From Hyphomicrobium_A sp963722495 (lineage in GTDB: Bacteria; Pseudomonadota; Alphaproteobacteria; Rhizobiales; Hyphomicrobiaceae): DNA of 64,000 bases. The notes under the pieces were generated by a model, which saw only the letters and a program-made list of their open reading frames with translations, was not told the DNA's origin and did not search any database. The position numbers and the translations under genes were made by a program. The stretch spans positions 154,817 through 218,816 of the forward strand of contig CAVRND010000022.1 of assembly GCA_963722495.1 (NCBI GenBank), in the 5' to 3' direction. Below, piece by piece: positions 55,589 through 63,609 of the stretch. Every line of letters starts with the position of its first letter. Position 1 is the first letter of the stretch.

Positions 55589-56872
55589 CTAGTATGCCGC
55601 AGCGATCTCGCCCACCCCGTCCTTCTGGTAAATGTCGGGCCGGAATTGGATGACGCCGTCGGGCGTCGCCCAGGCCGTGACATAGGCGAAATACAGCGAA
55701 ACCGGCTTACGCAGCCGCACCATTTTCGTCTGGCCCGATTCCTTAAGGTGCTCGACCTGCTCGGCGCTTCCTTGTCCGGTGAGCAGCCACGTCGCCAGCT
55801 CCTCGATGTTCTGCACGCGCACACATCCCGAGCTGGCAGCTCGGAAATTACGCCCGAACAGAGATTCCTTCGGACTGTCGTGCATATAGACTGAACTCGA
55901 ATTTGCGAAGTTGATCTTCAGGAAGCCGAGCGGGTTATCTTTTCCCGGCACCTGCCGATACGACAGCGACAGCGGTCGTGAGCTCGACCAATCGATCGTC
56001 TCTGGGTCGATCTTCTTGCCGCCTTCGTAGGCGTCGATGCCGAACTTCACGAGCACGCTTTCGGCGCCCTTCGTCTGCATGTCGCGACCCTTGGGGATCA
56101 GGTCCTCCTTGATCACCGTCGGCGGCAGCGTCCACGTCGGGTTGAAGGCGAGGTCGGTGATGGTCGAGCGGAGCATCGGCGTCGGGCGGTCGGGCTTGCC
56201 GACAACCCCCGAGTGCCGCTGGAAGACGGCGCCATTCTCGATCGCCTCGATCTGCGCCGCTGGGATGTTCACCAGCACGTAGCGCTTGCCGACGATCTTG
56301 GTGAGATCGGTCAGCCGCGTGAGGTTGGCCTTCAGCTGCGCGAGCCGCACCTCGGCCGGCACATTGAGCGCAGCGATGGTGCGCTTGTCGACGATCCCGG
56401 TCGGCGCCAGGCCGTTGGATGCCTGGAAGCGCTTCACCGCGGTGTCGAGATCATTGCCATAGTAGTTCGGGTAGCTCGAGCTTTCGCCGAGGTCGCCCGA
56501 CGCGGTCGAGCCGCTGACGCAGCGTGGCGACGGCAGGATCTGTCGCGGCTGGCTCCAACTCGACTTCTGGCATAGCCGGGAAGCCGCCGGCAGCGACGAT
56601 CGCCTCATACTTCGCGACGGCGGCCTTGGTCGGCTCGATGTTCGCCTTCGACAGGGTCGGGTACCCCTTCGGCGGATTTTGCTGCCACTCTTTGATGAAG
56701 CTGCGGTCATAACCGCCGTTGTACTGCGCCGGACCTTCGCCGACGGGCCCAAACCGCAGGCCGTCCTGAGCACTCAGCGGCGCTGCGGCGCCGAGCAGCA
56801 GAGCAATGCAGGCAACGCGTGCGGCAGTGCGTTTCCCCTGGTAGAGATCACGACAGCCCCTCCCGCCTTCAT
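55589..56872 (-). CDS. L,D-transpeptidase (YkuD), YcbB-type, second copy; frame broken
   Basis: The protein is paralogous to the one at 45.3-46.7 kb. It shows a signal-like segment (VACIALLLGAAAPLSAQDGL), a peptidoglycan-binding repeat (DTAVKRFQASNGLAPTGIVD) and the YkuD core with YMHDSPKESLFGRNFRAASS then GCVRVQNIEELATWLL (His and Cys). One extra G near 56510 (CTCGACCG for CTCACCG) shifts the frame, joining ATLRQRL to TASGDLGESSSYPNYYGNDL. The N-terminal start is uncertain: ATG 56872 is likely only if a second indel lies near 56840. It lies next to the LdtR gene. Confidence 0.82.
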
Positions 56873-57004
56873 ACGGAGACTTTTGCGCTCGCGCATCCGG
56901 CCGCAAGCCGCCGAAATATCTAGAAATTTGCGGCGGCTTGCAAAGGCAAAATTATTATGGCGGAGCAAAAGGGGGCCCACCCGCGCATGGAAATAGCGCA
57001 AATG

Positions 57005-57033
57005 AAAAGGGCCGCCGGTTTCCCGCGGCCCTT
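57005..57033 (-). terminator. Rho-independent terminator after ldtR
   Basis: On the minus strand the stem AAGGGCCGC-loop-GCGGCCCTT (nine bp) is followed by TTTT, a textbook factor-independent terminator just downstream of the ldtR stop at 57066. Confidence 0.8.
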
Positions 57034-57065
57034 CCAACTGATGCCTGACACGTCGCTTTAAGCGA

Positions 57066-57575
57066 TTAGAGGCGATAGCGGATCTGGTCCGACCAGAAGC
57101 GTTCGAGGCGGACGAGCGCCTTGTTGAGACCGCGGAAATCCTCCTCGGAAACCTCACCGACCGTCTCGACCGAGCCGAGCTGGCGCTGGTACAGCTTCTG
57201 CACCACCTCGCAAGCTTCCTTGCCCTTGTCGGTCAGGCTGACGCGCACGCTGCGACGGTCGGTTTCCGACCGCTTGTAGTGCAGGTAGCCCATGTCGACG
57301 AGCTTCTTGAGATTGTAGGAGACGTTCGAGCCGAGGTAGTAGCCGCGCGTCTTGAGCTCGCCTGCGGTCAGCTCGCTGTCGCCGATGTTGTACAGCAGCA
57401 GCGCCTGAACGCTGTTGAGGTCGGCACCGCCGAGGCGGTCGAACTCGTCCTTGATCACGTCGAGCAGCAGCCGATGCAGTCTTTCGACGAGGCGCAACGC
57501 CTGCAGATATTCGGAGCGAAAATTCTCGGTATGCGTTGGCGCACGATGGCGCGCCACATCGAGCGCAACACTCAT
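57066..57575 (-). CDS. ldtR: MarR-family regulator LdtR
   Basis: The 169-residue winged-helix protein has LQALRLVERLHRLLLDVIKD, a recognition region TAGELKTRGYYLGSNVSYNL and the wing RSETDRRSVRVSLTDKGKEA. The sequence RGYYLGSNVSYNLKKLVDMG matches LdtR, which in Liberibacter and Sinorhizobium controls an adjacent L,D-transpeptidase gene and stress tolerance. Here the Ldt gene lies 194 bases downstream on the same strand, beyond a terminator, so control would be at its own promoter. Confidence 0.8.
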   Translation of the reverse strand: MSVALDVARHRAPTHTENFRSEYLQALRLVERLHRLLLDVIKDEFDRLGGADLNSVQALLLYNIGDSELTAGELKTRGYYLGSNVSYNLKKLVDMGYLHYKRSETDRRSVRVSLTDKGKEACEVVQKLYQRQLGSVETVGEVSEEDFRGLNKALVRLERFWSDQIRYRL

Positions 57576-57640
57576 AACTGCCTCATACTGTTTGACGCCT
57601 GGTCCCGGGTTTTGCTTTGTCCGGGTTACGCCAACAGGTA

Positions 57641-57692
57641 AGGCATAAAACTAAAAGTCACCTAAATATCTATAGTAAAAGAATAGTAATAG
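57641..57692. promoter_or_regulatory. AT-rich promoter region upstream of ldtR
   Basis: This stretch (AAACTAAAAGTCACC, AAATATCTATAG, AAAAGAATAGTAATAG) is strikingly AT-rich in a window of about 65% GC and lies 66-117 bases upstream of ldtR. It likely holds the ldtR promoter and possibly the operator for LdtR itself. I cannot define exact boxes. Confidence 0.45.
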
Positions 57693-57758
57693 GGTGTCGT
57701 CGGAACGTTTCATTCACCCTGAGCAGGCAGTCCCCGCCAGCGTAGGTTGTGCACTTGA

Positions 57759-58859
57759 TTACACGCGCGCCGCCTGCATCTCCGCCCGTGTCGGAAGCGC
57801 AAGCTCATCGGGGCCCAAGGTCACGAAATAATCTTCGACCATCGCGTTGGTGACTTCCTCCAAGCGCGCCGGCTGCCACTGCGGCTTGCCGTCCTTGTCG
57901 ATCAGCGCGGCGCGCACGCCTTCGTAGAAATCGTGGCCGTCGAGGAAACGGCAGGCGAGCCTGTAGTCGACGCTGAGCGTCTGACGCAAATCGAGCGCGC
58001 GCGCATCGCGAATGTGCCGCTGCGTGACCTTGAGCGAGATCGGCGAGCGCGCCCTGAGATCGGCGATAACGCCCTCCGCCCAGTCGCGTGCCTTGCCGCC
58101 AACCAAGCCGAGCCGCGCAACGATCTCTTCAACGGTCGGCGCCGAGAAGCAGTACGCGATGTGCGCCGCATAAGGCACGAGCTCGCCCGGCCCCGGATCG
58201 ACCTGCAGATTATCGAGCACCGTATCGACCGGCCAGGTGTCGGCGAAGGCTGCCTTGATGTCCTCAAAGCGCGACGCCGGGATGCAATGCGTCAGCAGCC
58301 CGAGCGCGTAGGCATCCGCCTGCCCGATCGAGCGCCCGGTAAGCCCGAGGTACATGCCGATGCTGTCGGGCATGCGCGACAGCGGCCACGCCGCGCCGAC
58401 ATCCGGAAAGAGGCCGATCGCCGTCTCCGGCATGGCGAAGCGATACTTCTCGCCCGCCACGCGATGGGTGCCGAACAGGCTGATGCCGACGCCTGATCCC
58501 ATCACCGGGCCATCGATGAGCGAAATGGTCGGCTTGGAGAAGCACTCGTGCAGCCAGTTGAGCGCGTACTCGTCCTTGAATGCACGCCGCGCGCGCTCGC
58601 GATCCTCGCGACCCCAGCGCACGATCTCGCGCACGTCGCCGCCGGCTGAGAATGCCTTCTCGCTCGCCGACTGGATGACGACGCAATAGGTATGCGCCTC
58701 GCGGGCAAAGCGCGGGAACGCCGCGGCGAGCTTCTCCCGCATTGCGGTGGTGAGCGCGTTGAGAGCGCGTGGCCGGTTGAGCGTGATGACCGCCAGCGAG
58801 CCACGCGCCTCGATCAGCACGTCCTCGACCGGCTGCTCCGCGGAACCATCCGCCGTCAT
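57759..58859 (-). CDS. 3-hydroxyisobutyryl-CoA hydrolase-like enzyme
   Basis: ATG 58859 (AGGAG upstream) gives 366 residues. Crotonase features: LIEARGSLAVITLNRPRALN, SEKAFSAGGDVREIVRWG, and the HIBCH loop SLIDGPVMGSGVGISLFGTH with FAMPETAIGLFPDVGAAWPL. This subfamily hydrolyses 3-hydroxyisobutyryl-CoA in valine degradation. Its neighbour valS is a coincidence of name only. Divergent from the extensin gene, with 194 bases between. Confidence 0.88.
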   Translation of the reverse strand: MTADGSAEQPVEDVLIEARGSLAVITLNRPRALNALTTAMREKLAAAFPRFAREAHTYCVVIQSASEKAFSAGGDVREIVRWGREDRERARRAFKDEYALNWLHECFSKPTISLIDGPVMGSGVGISLFGTHRVAGEKYRFAMPETAIGLFPDVGAAWPLSRMPDSIGMYLGLTGRSIGQADAYALGLLTHCIPASRFEDIKAAFADTWPVDTVLDNLQVDPGPGELVPYAAHIAYCFSAPTVEEIVARLGLVGGKARDWAEGVIADLRARSPISLKVTQRHIRDARALDLRQTLSVDYRLACRFLDGHDFYEGVRAALIDKDGKPQWQPARLEEVTNAMVEDYFVTLGPDELALPTRAEMQAARV

Positions 58860-59052
58860 CTGCGCTCCTCTTGCATCGCCTTGCACAACTTTGTTCCCGT
58901 GCGCTGACCAATCGCTGCAGCGCATCATCAATCGGACCGATTTGGACCTATACACTGAGGACGATTGCAACGAAACTTGCACGGTTGATTTGCCCAAGAG
59001 CTGGCCGAAGAGCCCCCGTGCCCCCGCACTTCGAGAAGGTGGAGACGCGACG

Positions 59053-60222
59053 ATGCTGCGATTCGGTCTGGGCTTTGCGATAGCGCTCGGCGCCTTCTGC
59101 GCCACAGCCAATGCACAGGGCACCCAAACCGTCGTCGCCGCTAGTCAGTCGAAGCCGGAGAAAACCCGGCATTCGCGCGGCATGGATCGTGCGGCAGTGA
59201 CGGCGCAGCCGCTGATGGAGCCGCCGCTACCCGAACGCAAGACGGCCAAGGCGTCACCTATCGCCCCGCCGCCCGAGACCTGGACGGCGGCCGAGATCGA
59301 TGCCGCCAAGACGCGCTGCGCCGAGGCACTCAAGGGGCTTGATGCCGAGATCAAGTACGAGGCACCGATCAAGGAGGGACTGTGCGGCACGCCCGCACCT
59401 ATCCGTCTTTCGCGCATCGGCAGTGTCACCTTCACGCCCGCCGCACTCATCAACTGCGGGCTGCTGCAGCCGCTCAACACCTGGATCAGCAAGGACCTGC
59501 AGCCGGCTGCCCAGCGGCAACTCGGCGCCAAGATTACCAAGATCGAGGTGATGAGCGATTATTCGTGCCGTACCGCCTTCGGGCGCGTCGGCCGCAAGCT
59601 CAGCCAGCACGCCTACGTCGACGCGCTCGACATCCGCGGCTTCGTCACTACTAAGAACGAAGAGGTGGTCGTACTGAACAGCTGGGGCGCTACCAGCCGC
59701 GATATCGCCGCTGCGGCGGCTGCCGCAAAGGCCAAACAGGAGCAGCTGGCCGCGGCGCAGACCGAAGCGGCGAACGCCCAGCGCGACAACCTGCGCGACG
59801 GCAAATCCGACGGCACCGACCGGCCCGCGCCGACACCGACGGCGTCCTCGCTCGGCACGCCGGGATCGGGCGCCGTCAAGGCATCGCGTTCCGGCGGCGT
59901 CGACAAGGTCACCGTTATCTTGTCGGGCAGCGGCAAGAAGGCTACGGCGGCGCGCCTTGGTGGCCCCGATGACCAACTGCTCGCCGACTCCAACCGCAAT
60001 AGTAAGAAGGCGCTGACGCAAGGCGCGCAGACGTCGGCGGCCATCAGCCCCGAGCTTTTGGCGGCACCACCATCCGGTCCGCGGGCCCGCTTCCTGCGTG
60101 AAGCGCACACGGCGGCCTGCCGCATCTTCGGCACGACACTCGGCCCGGAAGCCAACGAAGCGCACCGCAACCACTTCCACGTCGACATGGCCGAGCGAAA
60201 AGTAAAAAAGATCTGCGACTAA
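59053..60222 (+). CDS. Extensin-like C-terminal domain protein
   Basis: GGTGGAGA precedes ATG 59053, 389 residues. A signal peptide (MLRFGLGFAIALGAFCATAN) is followed by a Pro-rich stretch, the first half of the extensin-like domain (LCGTPAPIRLSRIGSVTFTP, YSCRTAFGRVGRKLSQHAYV, DALDIRGFV), an Ala/Gln/Gly-rich insert of about 115 residues, and the second half (FLREAHTAACRIFGTTLGPE, EAHRNHFHVDMAERK). The paired Cys and the H-x-H-type site suggest a D,D-peptidase-like fold; extensin-like proteins bind or cut envelope polymers. It may work with the Ldt enzymes nearby. Confidence 0.85.
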   Translation: MLRFGLGFAIALGAFCATANAQGTQTVVAASQSKPEKTRHSRGMDRAAVTAQPLMEPPLPERKTAKASPIAPPPETWTAAEIDAAKTRCAEALKGLDAEIKYEAPIKEGLCGTPAPIRLSRIGSVTFTPAALINCGLLQPLNTWISKDLQPAAQRQLGAKITKIEVMSDYSCRTAFGRVGRKLSQHAYVDALDIRGFVTTKNEEVVVLNSWGATSRDIAAAAAAAKAKQEQLAAAQTEAANAQRDNLRDGKSDGTDRPAPTPTASSLGTPGSGAVKASRSGGVDKVTVILSGSGKKATAARLGGPDDQLLADSNRNSKKALTQGAQTSAAISPELLAAPPSGPRARFLREAHTAACRIFGTTLGPEANEAHRNHFHVDMAERKVKKICD

Positions 60223-60313
60223 CCGTCTTGTGACGCTTCCGGCGCACAGCCCTTGCCAAAGGCGTCCCATTGCGGTGAGTGTGAGGGTGCCCCCTCGCCC
60301 CCGGACGCCGACC

Positions 60314-61399
60314 ATGAAGCCCCGCCAGCCCGTCTCGCAATTAAAGCCGTCCGCCCGCGCCGACGCGCCCGAGCGCGCCACGGCGTCCGCCCTCGGCGCG
60401 TTCCCTTCGGTGCGCCTACGCCGCGCACGCAGCACCCGCTGGTCCCGCCGCCTCGTCGCCGAGCACCGGCTGGGCGTCGACGATCTCATCTGGCCACTGT
60501 TCGTCATCGAGGGCAGCAACAAGCGCGTGCCGATCGCCTCCATGCCCGGCATCGAGCGGCTCTCGGTCGACAACATCGTCGCTGCCGCCGAGCAGGCGGT
60601 GCAGCTCGGCATCCCGGCCATCGCGCTGTTCCCCAACACCGAGCCGAAGCTGCGCACCGAAGACGCGCGTGAGGCGTTCAATCCGGACAACCTCGTCTGC
60701 CGCGCGACGCGCGCCGTGAAGGATGCCGGCCTCGACATCGGCATCGTGCTTGACGTCGCGCTCGATCCCTACACGAACCACGGACACGATGGATTGTTGC
60801 GCGGCTCCGATATCGCCAACGACGAGACGCTCGAGGCGCTGGTGCGCCAGTCGCTCATACAGGCGGAAGCAGGCGCCGACATCCTGGCGCCCTCCGACAT
60901 GATGGACGGCCGCGTCGGCGCCATTCGCTCGAGCCTGGAAGAGAACGGCTACACCAACACGCTGATCATGGCGTACGCGGCCAAGTATGCGTCGGCGTTC
61001 TACGGCCCGTTTCGCGACGCAGTCGGCTCATCGGTGACGCTTGCCTCATCGCAAGGCCAGCGCGACAAGCGCTCCTACCAGATGGATCCGGCCAACTCCG
61101 ACGAGGCGGTGCGCGAGGTGGCGCTCGATCTCGCCGAGGGCGCCGACCTCATCATGGTGAAGCCCGGCATGGCCTATCTCGATATCGTGCGTCGCATCGC
61201 CGAGACCTTCCGCGTTCCGACGTTCGCCTATCAGGTGTCGGGCGAGTACGCGATGCTGCAGGCCGCCGCCCAAGCCGGTTGGCTGGACGGCGAAGCGGTG
61301 ATGATGGAGAGCCTGCTCGCCTTCAAGCGCGCCGGCGCCTCCGGCATCCTCACCTACTTCGCGCCGCGCGCCGCAGCGGTGCTGAACGAGACGCGCTGA
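60314..61399 (+). CDS. hemB: Delta-aminolevulinic acid dehydratase
   Basis: The 361-residue enzyme makes porphobilinogen. The two Schiff-base lysines are in TLIMAYAAKYASAFYGPFRD and LIMVKPGMAYLDIVRRIAET. The metal site reads DVALDPYTNHGHDG, with Asp where zinc enzymes have Cys, so it should be the Mg-dependent type usual in Alphaproteobacteria. ATG 60314; the frame opens earlier but that leader is unlikely. hemA lies 5 kb away in the same cluster. Confidence 0.94.
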   Translation: MKPRQPVSQLKPSARADAPERATASALGAFPSVRLRRARSTRWSRRLVAEHRLGVDDLIWPLFVIEGSNKRVPIASMPGIERLSVDNIVAAAEQAVQLGIPAIALFPNTEPKLRTEDAREAFNPDNLVCRATRAVKDAGLDIGIVLDVALDPYTNHGHDGLLRGSDIANDETLEALVRQSLIQAEAGADILAPSDMMDGRVGAIRSSLEENGYTNTLIMAYAAKYASAFYGPFRDAVGSSVTLASSQGQRDKRSYQMDPANSDEAVREVALDLAEGADLIMVKPGMAYLDIVRRIAETFRVPTFAYQVSGEYAMLQAAAQAGWLDGEAVMMESLLAFKRAGASGILTYFAPRAAAVLNETR

Positions 61400-61473
61400 A
61401 TATCGCACTCACGGCCGCTAGCTGAAATGCAATCGGACGCCCTAGCGACTACGCCGGGACGTCCGATCTGAGG

Positions 61474-61493
61474 CTCCGCGAATATCCGCGGAG
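61474..61493. terminator. Hairpin between hemB and EF-hand gene
   Basis: CTCCGCG-AATATC-CGCGGAG forms a seven-base-pair stem in the gap between two convergent genes. It may end transcription in both directions. Confidence 0.45.
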
Positions 61494-61502
61494 AAGGCAT
61501 TC

Positions 61503-61835
61503 CTACTTGTAGTTCTCCGCTGGAGCAGAGGTGCCCGTCTCACCTGAGCTGGCGCCGCTCGAAGCGCCGCTCTTCACCAACCCGTTGCTGCAGGCTTTAG
61601 AGAACTCGGCTTTCTCGAGGGTCTTGTCGCCATCCGGGTTGGCAGCCTTGAAATCCGTCACATACGCCGATGCCTGAGACTGGGTTATGGGGCTACCGTC
61701 CGGACTTGCTTGGTTCCAGAGCGATGCGCATTCGGCTGCTGACAGCTTCATGGCGCTCTGTCCCGGATCCGTCTGAGCATAAGCTCCGAAAGCCGCTCCT
61801 GCCGATAATAGTCCGGCGAGCAAAATGCGTTTCAT
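61503..61835 (-). CDS. Small exported EF-hand protein
   Basis: The 110-residue protein has a signal peptide (KRILLAGLLSAGAAFGAYAQ) and a central EF-hand pair. The second loop is NPDGDKTLEKAE at residues 66-77, with Pro at position 2, while the first (residues 44-55, SPDGSPITQSQA) lacks most ligands. Two Cys (ECASL and KACSN) could pair. It belongs to a small-EF-hand group common in Rhizobiales. It sits 159 bases downstream of lanM on the same strand and shares its unusual Pro in the loop, so metal or lanthanide binding with it is possible but unproven. Confidence 0.75.
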   Translation of the reverse strand: MKRILLAGLLSAGAAFGAYAQTDPGQSAMKLSAAECASLWNQASPDGSPITQSQASAYVTDFKAANPDGDKTLEKAEFSKACSNGLVKSGASSGASSGETGTSAPAENYK

Positions 61836-61939
61836 AGGACGTTCTCCTCTTATTTCGATCGGTTTACCGATCTTGCGGATTTCAACGTCCCTGCGGCGAG
61901 TGATGTTCCTTGCTTCGATCGACGGTCTCGAAACGCAAA

Positions 61940-61967
61940 GAAGGCCGGTGAGCGATCACCGGCCTTC
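61940..61967 (-). terminator. Terminator after lanM
   Basis: A 12-bp stem GAAGGCCGGTGA and TCACCGGCCTTC with a GCGA loop; on the minus strand it is followed by TTTGCGTTTC. It separates lanM from the next EF-hand gene, so they may be independent transcripts. Confidence 0.75.
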
Positions 61968-61993
61968 TGCGTCATGACGTGAGGCGTTCAGTC

Positions 61994-62404
61994 TTAGGCG
62001 ATCAGCAGCAGCAGCTTCTGGCCGGCCGGCGACTTCAGCTCTTTCTCGTCGAGCGTGCCGTCGTCATCGGGATTGGCCGCCTTGAAGAGCTTCTCGATCT
62101 CCGCGTTGTACTCTTTGATATCGAGAGTGCCGTCGTTGTCGGGATCGGCTGCTTTCAGCTCGGCGGCATCCAGACGTCCGGTCAGCTCTTTTGCATCGAG
62201 CGTACCGTCGTTGTCGGGGTCGAGCTTCTTGAACACTGCAGCGCCAGCGGCCTTGGCCTCTGCAAGATCGACCGTGCCATCGGCATCTGGATCGAGTGTC
62301 TTCATAAGAGCCGCATCGACGGCCACCTCGGCCATCGCCGACTGCGAAAGAACCGCACCGGCGCCGACCAGCAGGCCGAGCGCGAGAATTATTCTGGGAA
62401 GCAT
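61994..62404 (-). CDS. lanM: Lanmodulin (lanthanide-binding EF-hand protein)
   Basis: ATG 62404 follows GGAGATTG. The 136-residue product has a signal peptide (MLPRIILALGLLVGAGAVLS, cleavage near SAMA) and four EF-hands with Pro at position 2 of each loop: DPDADGTVDLAE (38-49), DPDNDGTLDAKE (62-73), DPDNDGTLDIKE (87-98) and NPDDDGTLDEKE (111-122). The spacers are 12, 13 and 12 residues. Pro2, the very short spacing and the fourth loop starting with Asn are the hallmarks of Methylorubrum extorquens lanmodulin, which binds lanthanides with picomolar affinity. The closing stretch (ELKSPAGQKLLLLIA) also matches. So I call it LanM with high confidence; lanthanide binding itself is inferred. Confidence 0.93.
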   Translation of the reverse strand: MLPRIILALGLLVGAGAVLSQSAMAEVAVDAALMKTLDPDADGTVDLAEAKAAGAAVFKKLDPDNDGTLDAKELTGRLDAAELKAADPDNDGTLDIKEYNAEIEKLFKAANPDDDGTLDEKELKSPAGQKLLLLIA

Positions 62405-62584
62405 TGGCAATCTCCGGTTCGTCTTTTTCTGGTTATCACGGAATTGGAAATACCTGCGGGATGCATCAAGTTCCACAGCGAGGCTTGGCCTCGGTGAGCG
62501 CGCCGTGACCGCAGAGCCGACGATGCTGCGCTAACTTAAGAGAAAAACGCCACGTAACGCGCGCGATCTCAGCTGTGGATTTAT

Positions 62585-63091
62585 TTAGCGGCGCACGCGG
62601 CGGCGCGGCGCGAAGGGGTCTTCTTCGGGCGGCGGCGCCTCGCCGGCGGCGGCATTGGGATCAGCGGGCGCGTGCTGCGCGACCGAGCCCTTGGGCTTCT
62701 GACAGTCGGTGAGCCACACGTCGAACACCGGGTGCTCGACGGCGTTGAGGCCCGGGCTCTCGGCAAACATCCAGCCGGTGAAGATGCGCTTCTCCTGGCC
62801 GTCGAGTTGTATCTCGTCCACCTCGACGAACGACGTCGTCTTCGGCTGCTCCTCCGGCGGGCGCGAGTAGCAGACGCGCGGCGTCACCTTCAGCTGGCCG
62901 AACTGGGCGGTAGAATTGAGCGGCACTTCGAACTTGGAGGTGCGTGCCGTTACCTTGTCGAGGGCGGAGAATACGGCGACGCCGTTATCGATGCGATCGG
63001 CGTGCGCGCTGCCGGCGAAAAACACACCTGCGCCGGCAAGCGTAAGCGCCGCCATCGCCCGCCCGCGCGAAGTCTTCTGCCTGTCAGTCAT
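62585..63091 (-). CDS. DUF2155 exported protein
   Basis: From ATG 63091 the product has 168 residues: a signal peptide (AMAALTLAGAGVFFAGSAHA), then the DUF2155 core ALDKVTARTSKFEVPLNSTA, LKVTPRVCYSRPPEEQPKTT and RIFTGWMFAESPGLNAVEHP with VFDVWLTDCQKPKG, and a Pro-rich tail. Two conserved Cys (RVCYS and TDCQK) probably pair. The family is alphaproteobacterial and usually adjacent to NDUFA12, as here. Function is unknown. Confidence 0.88.
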   Translation of the reverse strand: MTDRQKTSRGRAMAALTLAGAGVFFAGSAHADRIDNGVAVFSALDKVTARTSKFEVPLNSTAQFGQLKVTPRVCYSRPPEEQPKTTSFVEVDEIQLDGQEKRIFTGWMFAESPGLNAVEHPVFDVWLTDCQKPKGSVAQHAPADPNAAAGEAPPPEEDPFAPRRRVRR

Positions 63092-63207
63092 TCGCACCGC
63101 GTTGCCTTGCAGCTTTGCGCATCGGTCGTAAGGGCTTGTCCGCGCTTCATTCCCTGGGCCGCGAGTTGGGCCGAAGTTGGGACGCAGTGCGCGGCCTTGC
63201 GTCCTCT

Positions 63208-63609
63208 TCAAGTGTCGGGGCGCCAGGCCTTGTAGTCGCCGGTTGCCTTGGCACGCACGCCACGCCCGAGGATCGAGCCCGGCGGACGGTAGGCGCCCGG
63301 CGTGCCCGTCTGATTCATCAGATGCGGGCGCTGCCACGGCCGCGGCCGGTAGTTCTGCTCGGTCGGCGGCGTATCGACCGTGTAATGCAGCCAGCCGTGC
63401 CAGCCTGCCGGCACCTTCGAGGCGTCTGCGAAGTCGGTGTAGGTGACCCAGCGGCGCGGCACGCCAAGAGGGCCAACGCCCTTCTTCTGCTCGTAGTAGC
63501 GGTTGCCGAAGTCATCCTTGCCGACCAGCTGGCCCTGGCGCCAAATCGTCAGGCGCGTGCCCCAGGTATTGCCGCCCCACCAGCTGAAAATCTCGCTGAA
63601 AAGTCCCAT
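63208..63609 (-). CDS. NDUFA12/B17.2-like complex I accessory subunit
   Basis: The 133-residue protein starts at ATG 63609 (MGLFSEIFSWWGGNTWGTRL) and has the NDUFA12 signatures GKDDFGNRYYEQKKG, RRWVTYTDFADASKVPAGWH and GWLHYTVDTPPTEQNYRPRP with WQRPHLMNQTGTPGAYRPPG. This is a supernumerary subunit of NADH:ubiquinone oxidoreductase retained in Alphaproteobacteria and mitochondria. It is 116 bases upstream of the DUF2155 gene on the same strand and could be its operon leader. Confidence 0.93.
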   Translation of the reverse strand: MGLFSEIFSWWGGNTWGTRLTIWRQGQLVGKDDFGNRYYEQKKGVGPLGVPRRWVTYTDFADASKVPAGWHGWLHYTVDTPPTEQNYRPRPWQRPHLMNQTGTPGAYRPPGSILGRGVRAKATGDYKAWRPDT

